Positions 5,807 through 8,132 of a stretch of 8,132 nucleotides of DNA are shown piece by piece. Every line of letters begins with the position of its first letter. Position 1 is the first letter of the stretch. A program made the position numbers and the translations under genes. The stretch is from Bacteroidia bacterium (GTDB lineage Bacteria; Bacteroidota; Bacteroidia; UBA8524). Under the pieces are notes generated by a model. That model saw only the letters and a list, made by a program, of their open reading frames with translations, did not search any database and had not been told where the DNA came from. The stretch spans positions 1-8,132 of the forward strand of contig JALRIQ010000260.1 in the NCBI GenBank assembly GCA_023277325.1, given 5' to 3'.

Positions 5807-8132
5807 CTATTGAAGTAGAACAACTGTACCTTCATATTTCCATTCAACACCTTCAATATCAACCACGCGAATTAAGTATACATAAGCACCTGGTTGCGCT
5901 AAATCACCTTGGAAGCGGCCATCCCATCCTTCTTCAATGGAAGTCGTCTTATACATCACGGTACCCCATCTGTTTACGATGACCATTTCAAACTCATTGA
6001 TGTAGTTATCACCAACCGGACGAAGAATATCATTTTTGCCATCGCCATTCGGTGTAAAGCCTGTTGGCATAAACAATTCGAACGGAGGAGCTACAAAAAT
6101 CTCTTTACTGGAAGTTCCTGGACAACCTGCGCCAGTTTCCACAATTATGGTTACTTCATGGTGACCTGTATCGCTAAAGCCAATGAAAGCAATTCTGCCT
6201 GTAACTGTATGTTTACCATCTAGGTACCAGTGAATGATGGCACTGGAATTTTCCTCTTCACTTTCAAAACGGTATACCGTTTCATTGACACCTTGTTTGT
6301 ACTGATGCTTCTTATAGGTATACGCAGTATGGGGTTCTTCATGAACCTTCACTTTTCCGACTATAAAGTTTTCACAACCTTTATCAGATTTAATCTGCAG
6401 GTAGACGGCATATTCTCCAGCACTAGCATATTGGTGTACAGGGTTCATCACCTCTGAGGTAACCTGGTCGCCAAAATCCCACCAGCTCTGAACTACACTT
6501 CCCTCGGCAACGGTGCTCAAATTAGTAAAAACCATCGGCGTGCTTTGGCATACATCTTTCGCTTCGAAGGAAGCATTTGGCTGAGGATATACCTGAATCT
6601 GGTTGCTTAGCTCTGCCGCACATCCCGCGCGATTCACCAATTTTAGCGTTAAATCATAGACACCAAAATCTGGCATGGTGAAATTTACCTCATTTCCCTT
6701 AAACTCACGGCCATCGCTTAATATCCATTGCTCGCTCGCAATTGAACTCAAAGGGTTAACCGATGTATTCATAGCTGTAAAGAGATTTGCCTCCTCACAT
6801 TGCGCTGGCTCATCGATGAACATAGTCACTTCAGGACTCGGCATCACCATGAAGGTAGTCTGCATTTCATCATAACATCCCTTATCCGATGTTACGCGCA
6901 AGCGAACCAATTTAGGACCAGGTGAATTGAATTGAATTCCCAAAACATCTTCTGTGGTGTAGGTTGTCCCTTCGATATACCATTCATAGCTCAGTGCATC
7001 ATTATTGCCTCCTTTTGAGTCATTGAATAAATCCAAATGACTTTCATTCAAGCAAGGTTCAAATGAACTGGCTATCATATTGGCTTCAGGTGCTTCGAAT
7101 GTGACTACCTCTTTTGAATAGGTAGCTTCACACCCTTTATTAGAAACAGCTGTGAGTTTAATCGAATACAGTTTGGCATCAGCGTATTGCTGAATTGGTT
7201 CTTTCGCGGTGCTGAAATTACCATCACCAAAATCCCAGCTATAACTATCGACAGTACCACTTGCAATAATCGTATTGTTAATCAACTGGATAGGTTTGGT
7301 ACCAATACATTTACCACCAGAAAGTTCGAATTCTACCTCCGGGTTAGGATAAATATTCACCTGAATGGTTTGAGTGGCCTCACATCCTTTAATGTCTATA
7401 ACCGTCGCATTGATTGCATACACTCCCGGAGCAGTATATTTAAACGCAGCCTGGTTTCCGGTGAAAGTCATGCCTGAACTGCTATAAACCTTCGAGGCGA
7501 TTGATCCATTCGGACTTACAGATTTATCGTTTAAAAGTACAACGTTGTCAGCAAAGCAATTGGCACTTGAATCGATGGTATACTTCAACTGAGGAGATGG
7601 ATACAAGAACAATTCCTGAATGGCTGTGTCTTTACATCCGTCGTTTGAAATGGTAACCAGAGAAACTTTGTTCGCTCCTTCCTCTGGGAAGGTAAAGGTC
7701 GAACCTGAGTTTATAGAACGTTTGCCGTCTGAAAACTCGAAGAAATACATTTTCAATTCGCCGTTATCCCGGTCTGGAAAACTTACCTCAAAACTGTGCT
7801 TGTCAAAACATTGCTCCGCACTATTCACCTGGATAGATGCCGGAACAACAGGCAATACCTCAATATTTTCGGTAGCTCTTGCTTTACAGCCATTTTCATT
7901 GATGGTCTCTAAATTCACTTCATAGGCACCTGCCAATGCATAACTATGTGTTGTTTGACGGCTGGAAGAAGTAAATCCATCTCCAAAATTCCATAAAACA
8001 CTTGATACACGGTCTATTTGCGCCAAGGTGAAATTGAAGGCGTTTTTATTCTCGCAGGATGAAGCAGTATTGGAAATGATGCTAACAATTGGTTTATCCA
8101 CTGTAACAGCGACCGTATCTCTTGCTATACAG
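5807..8132 (-). CDS. Secreted PKD-repeat protein with T9SS type-B sorting domain; 5' end outside the window
   Basis: The frame is open from the right edge to TAG at 5807-5809. The GTG at 8101 is internal: upstream codons read CIARDTVAVT, the tail of another repeat. About 774 residues are visible. Taking the GTG codon as residue 1, eight PKD-like domains of about 84 residues fill 1-671, followed by a gliding-motility-associated C-terminal domain (672-764) with PTGFTPNGDGKND (679-691), NRWGTVMYK and GWDG, ending GTVVLLQ. This is the CHU_C/type-B signal that sends proteins through the type IX secretion system. PKD domains are Ig-like beta sandwiches, common in adhesins and extracellular enzymes. 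No catalytic domain is seen here; one could lie in the missing N-terminal part. The signal peptide is also outside. The protein is probably surface-attached or released, perhaps an adhesin. Its stop lies 23 bases from the shared terminator. Confidence 0.93.
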   Translation of the reverse strand, partial: CIARDTVAVTVDKPIVSIISNTASSCENKNAFNFTLAQIDRVSSVLWNFGDGFTSSSRQTTHSYALAGAYEVNLETINENGCKARATENIEVLPVVPASIQVNSAEQCFDKHSFEVSFPDRDNGELKMYFFEFSDGKRSINSGSTFTFPEEGANKVSLVTISNDGCKDTAIQELFLYPSPQLKYTIDSSANCFADNVVLLNDKSVSPNGSIASKVYSSSGMTFTGNQAAFKYTAPGVYAINATVIDIKGCEATQTIQVNIYPNPEVEFELSGGKCIGTKPIQLINNTIIASGTVDSYSWDFGDGNFSTAKEPIQQYADAKLYSIKLTAVSNKGCEATYSKEVVTFEAPEANMIASSFEPCLNESHLDLFNDSKGGNNDALSYEWYIEGTTYTTEDVLGIQFNSPGPKLVRLRVTSDKGCYDEMQTTFMVMPSPEVTMFIDEPAQCEEANLFTAMNTSVNPLSSIASEQWILSDGREFKGNEVNFTMPDFGVYDLTLKLVNRAGCAAELSNQIQVYPQPNASFEAKDVCQSTPMVFTNLSTVAEGSVVQSWWDFGDQVTSEVMNPVHQYASAGEYAVYLQIKSDKGCENFIVGKVKVHEEPHTAYTYKKHQYKQGVNETVYRFESEEENSSAIIHWYLDGKHTVTGRIAFIGFSDTGHHEVTIIVETGAGCPGTSSKEIFVAPPFELFMPTGFTPNGDGKNDILRPVGDNYINEFEMVIVNRWGTVMYKTTSIEEGWDGRFQGDLAQPGAYVYLIRVVDIEGVEWKYEGTVVLLQ
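5810..6088 (-). other. T9SS type-B (CHU_C) C-terminal sorting domain
   Basis: The last 93 codons of the PKD-repeat gene. Conserved elements in order are FMPTGFTPNGDGKNDILRPVG, the INEFEMVIVNRWGTVMYKT strand pair, EEGWDGRFQG, PGAYVYLIRVVD and the terminal GTVVLL. This domain type directs outer-membrane translocation by the type IX system. It implies the organism has a T9SS, consistent with gldE in the same window. Confidence 0.92.
6089..8101 (-). repeat. Eight tandem PKD-like domains, about 84 residues each
   Basis: Approximate units, first to last in the protein: 8101-7850, 7849-7601, 7600-7349, 7348-7094, 7093-6842, 6841-6587, 6586-6341 and 6340-6089. Seven carry a cysteine pair 56-59 residues apart, the second usually as Gly-Cys near the end of the unit. 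Units 1, 4 and 7 keep the classic W-x-F-G-D motif; the others have weaker versions (FSDG, LSDG, WYIEG, WYLDG). The last unit lacks the first cysteine. The repeats are diverged: I see the periodicity in protein, not as close DNA copies. Confidence 0.85.

Noticed and set aside
5909..7925. Several plus-strand frames of 66-104 codons opposite the PKD-repeat gene
   Set aside because: They are shadows of a well-supported minus-strand coding region and show no domain, start context or spacing of their own.
6089..8101. CRISPR-like or DNA-level tandem repeat
   Set aside because: The periodicity is in the protein (PKD domains); no short near-identical DNA repeats with spacers are visible.

Overview
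The window reads as ordinary chromosomal DNA of a gliding-type member of the Bacteroidota (Flavobacteriia or a close relative; I cannot place the genus). Four things point there: a GldE homologue next to ssb and mutY, a type IX secretion (T9SS) type-B C-terminal sorting domain on a tandem-repeat surface protein, no Shine-Dalgarno sequences ahead of the starts, and TAnnTTTG-like promoter elements.

Layout. On the minus strand, read right to left, 2777-1 holds mutY, ssb (overlapping the end of mutY by 14 bases) and gldE, which is cut by the left edge. A divergent control region of roughly 100 bases (about 2808-2912) contains a perfect 15-base dyad, AACAGCTTAGCTGTT, flanked by promoter-like sequences facing both ways. 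On the plus strand, 2913-5727 carries a compact four-gene run: an HU/IHF-family protein, a membrane-anchored TPR protein, a 29-residue Lys/Arg/His-rich microprotein (4047-4136) and an RNase E/G family endoribonuclease. A strong two-way hairpin terminator (5748-5784) separates this run from a convergent minus-strand gene. That last gene is open from 5807 to the right edge and encodes the C-terminal part of a large secreted protein: eight PKD-like repeats of about 84 residues with regularly spaced cysteine pairs, then a CHU_C/type-B sorting domain.

How the genes fit together. The left and centre form a genome-maintenance and RNA-turnover neighbourhood: adenine glycosylase, ssDNA-binding protein, nucleoid protein and RNase G-type nuclease. 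From memory, this order recurs in Bacteroidota. GldE and the T9SS cargo protein share a surface/gliding theme, but they are in separate transcription units.

No mobile element, CRISPR array, tRNA or rRNA was seen, and there is no gene-free stretch over 300 bases. I found no convincing wholly new multi-gene system. The points most worth following are the microprotein, the divergent dyad, the HU protein lacking its intercalating proline, and the cysteine pattern of the repeat protein.
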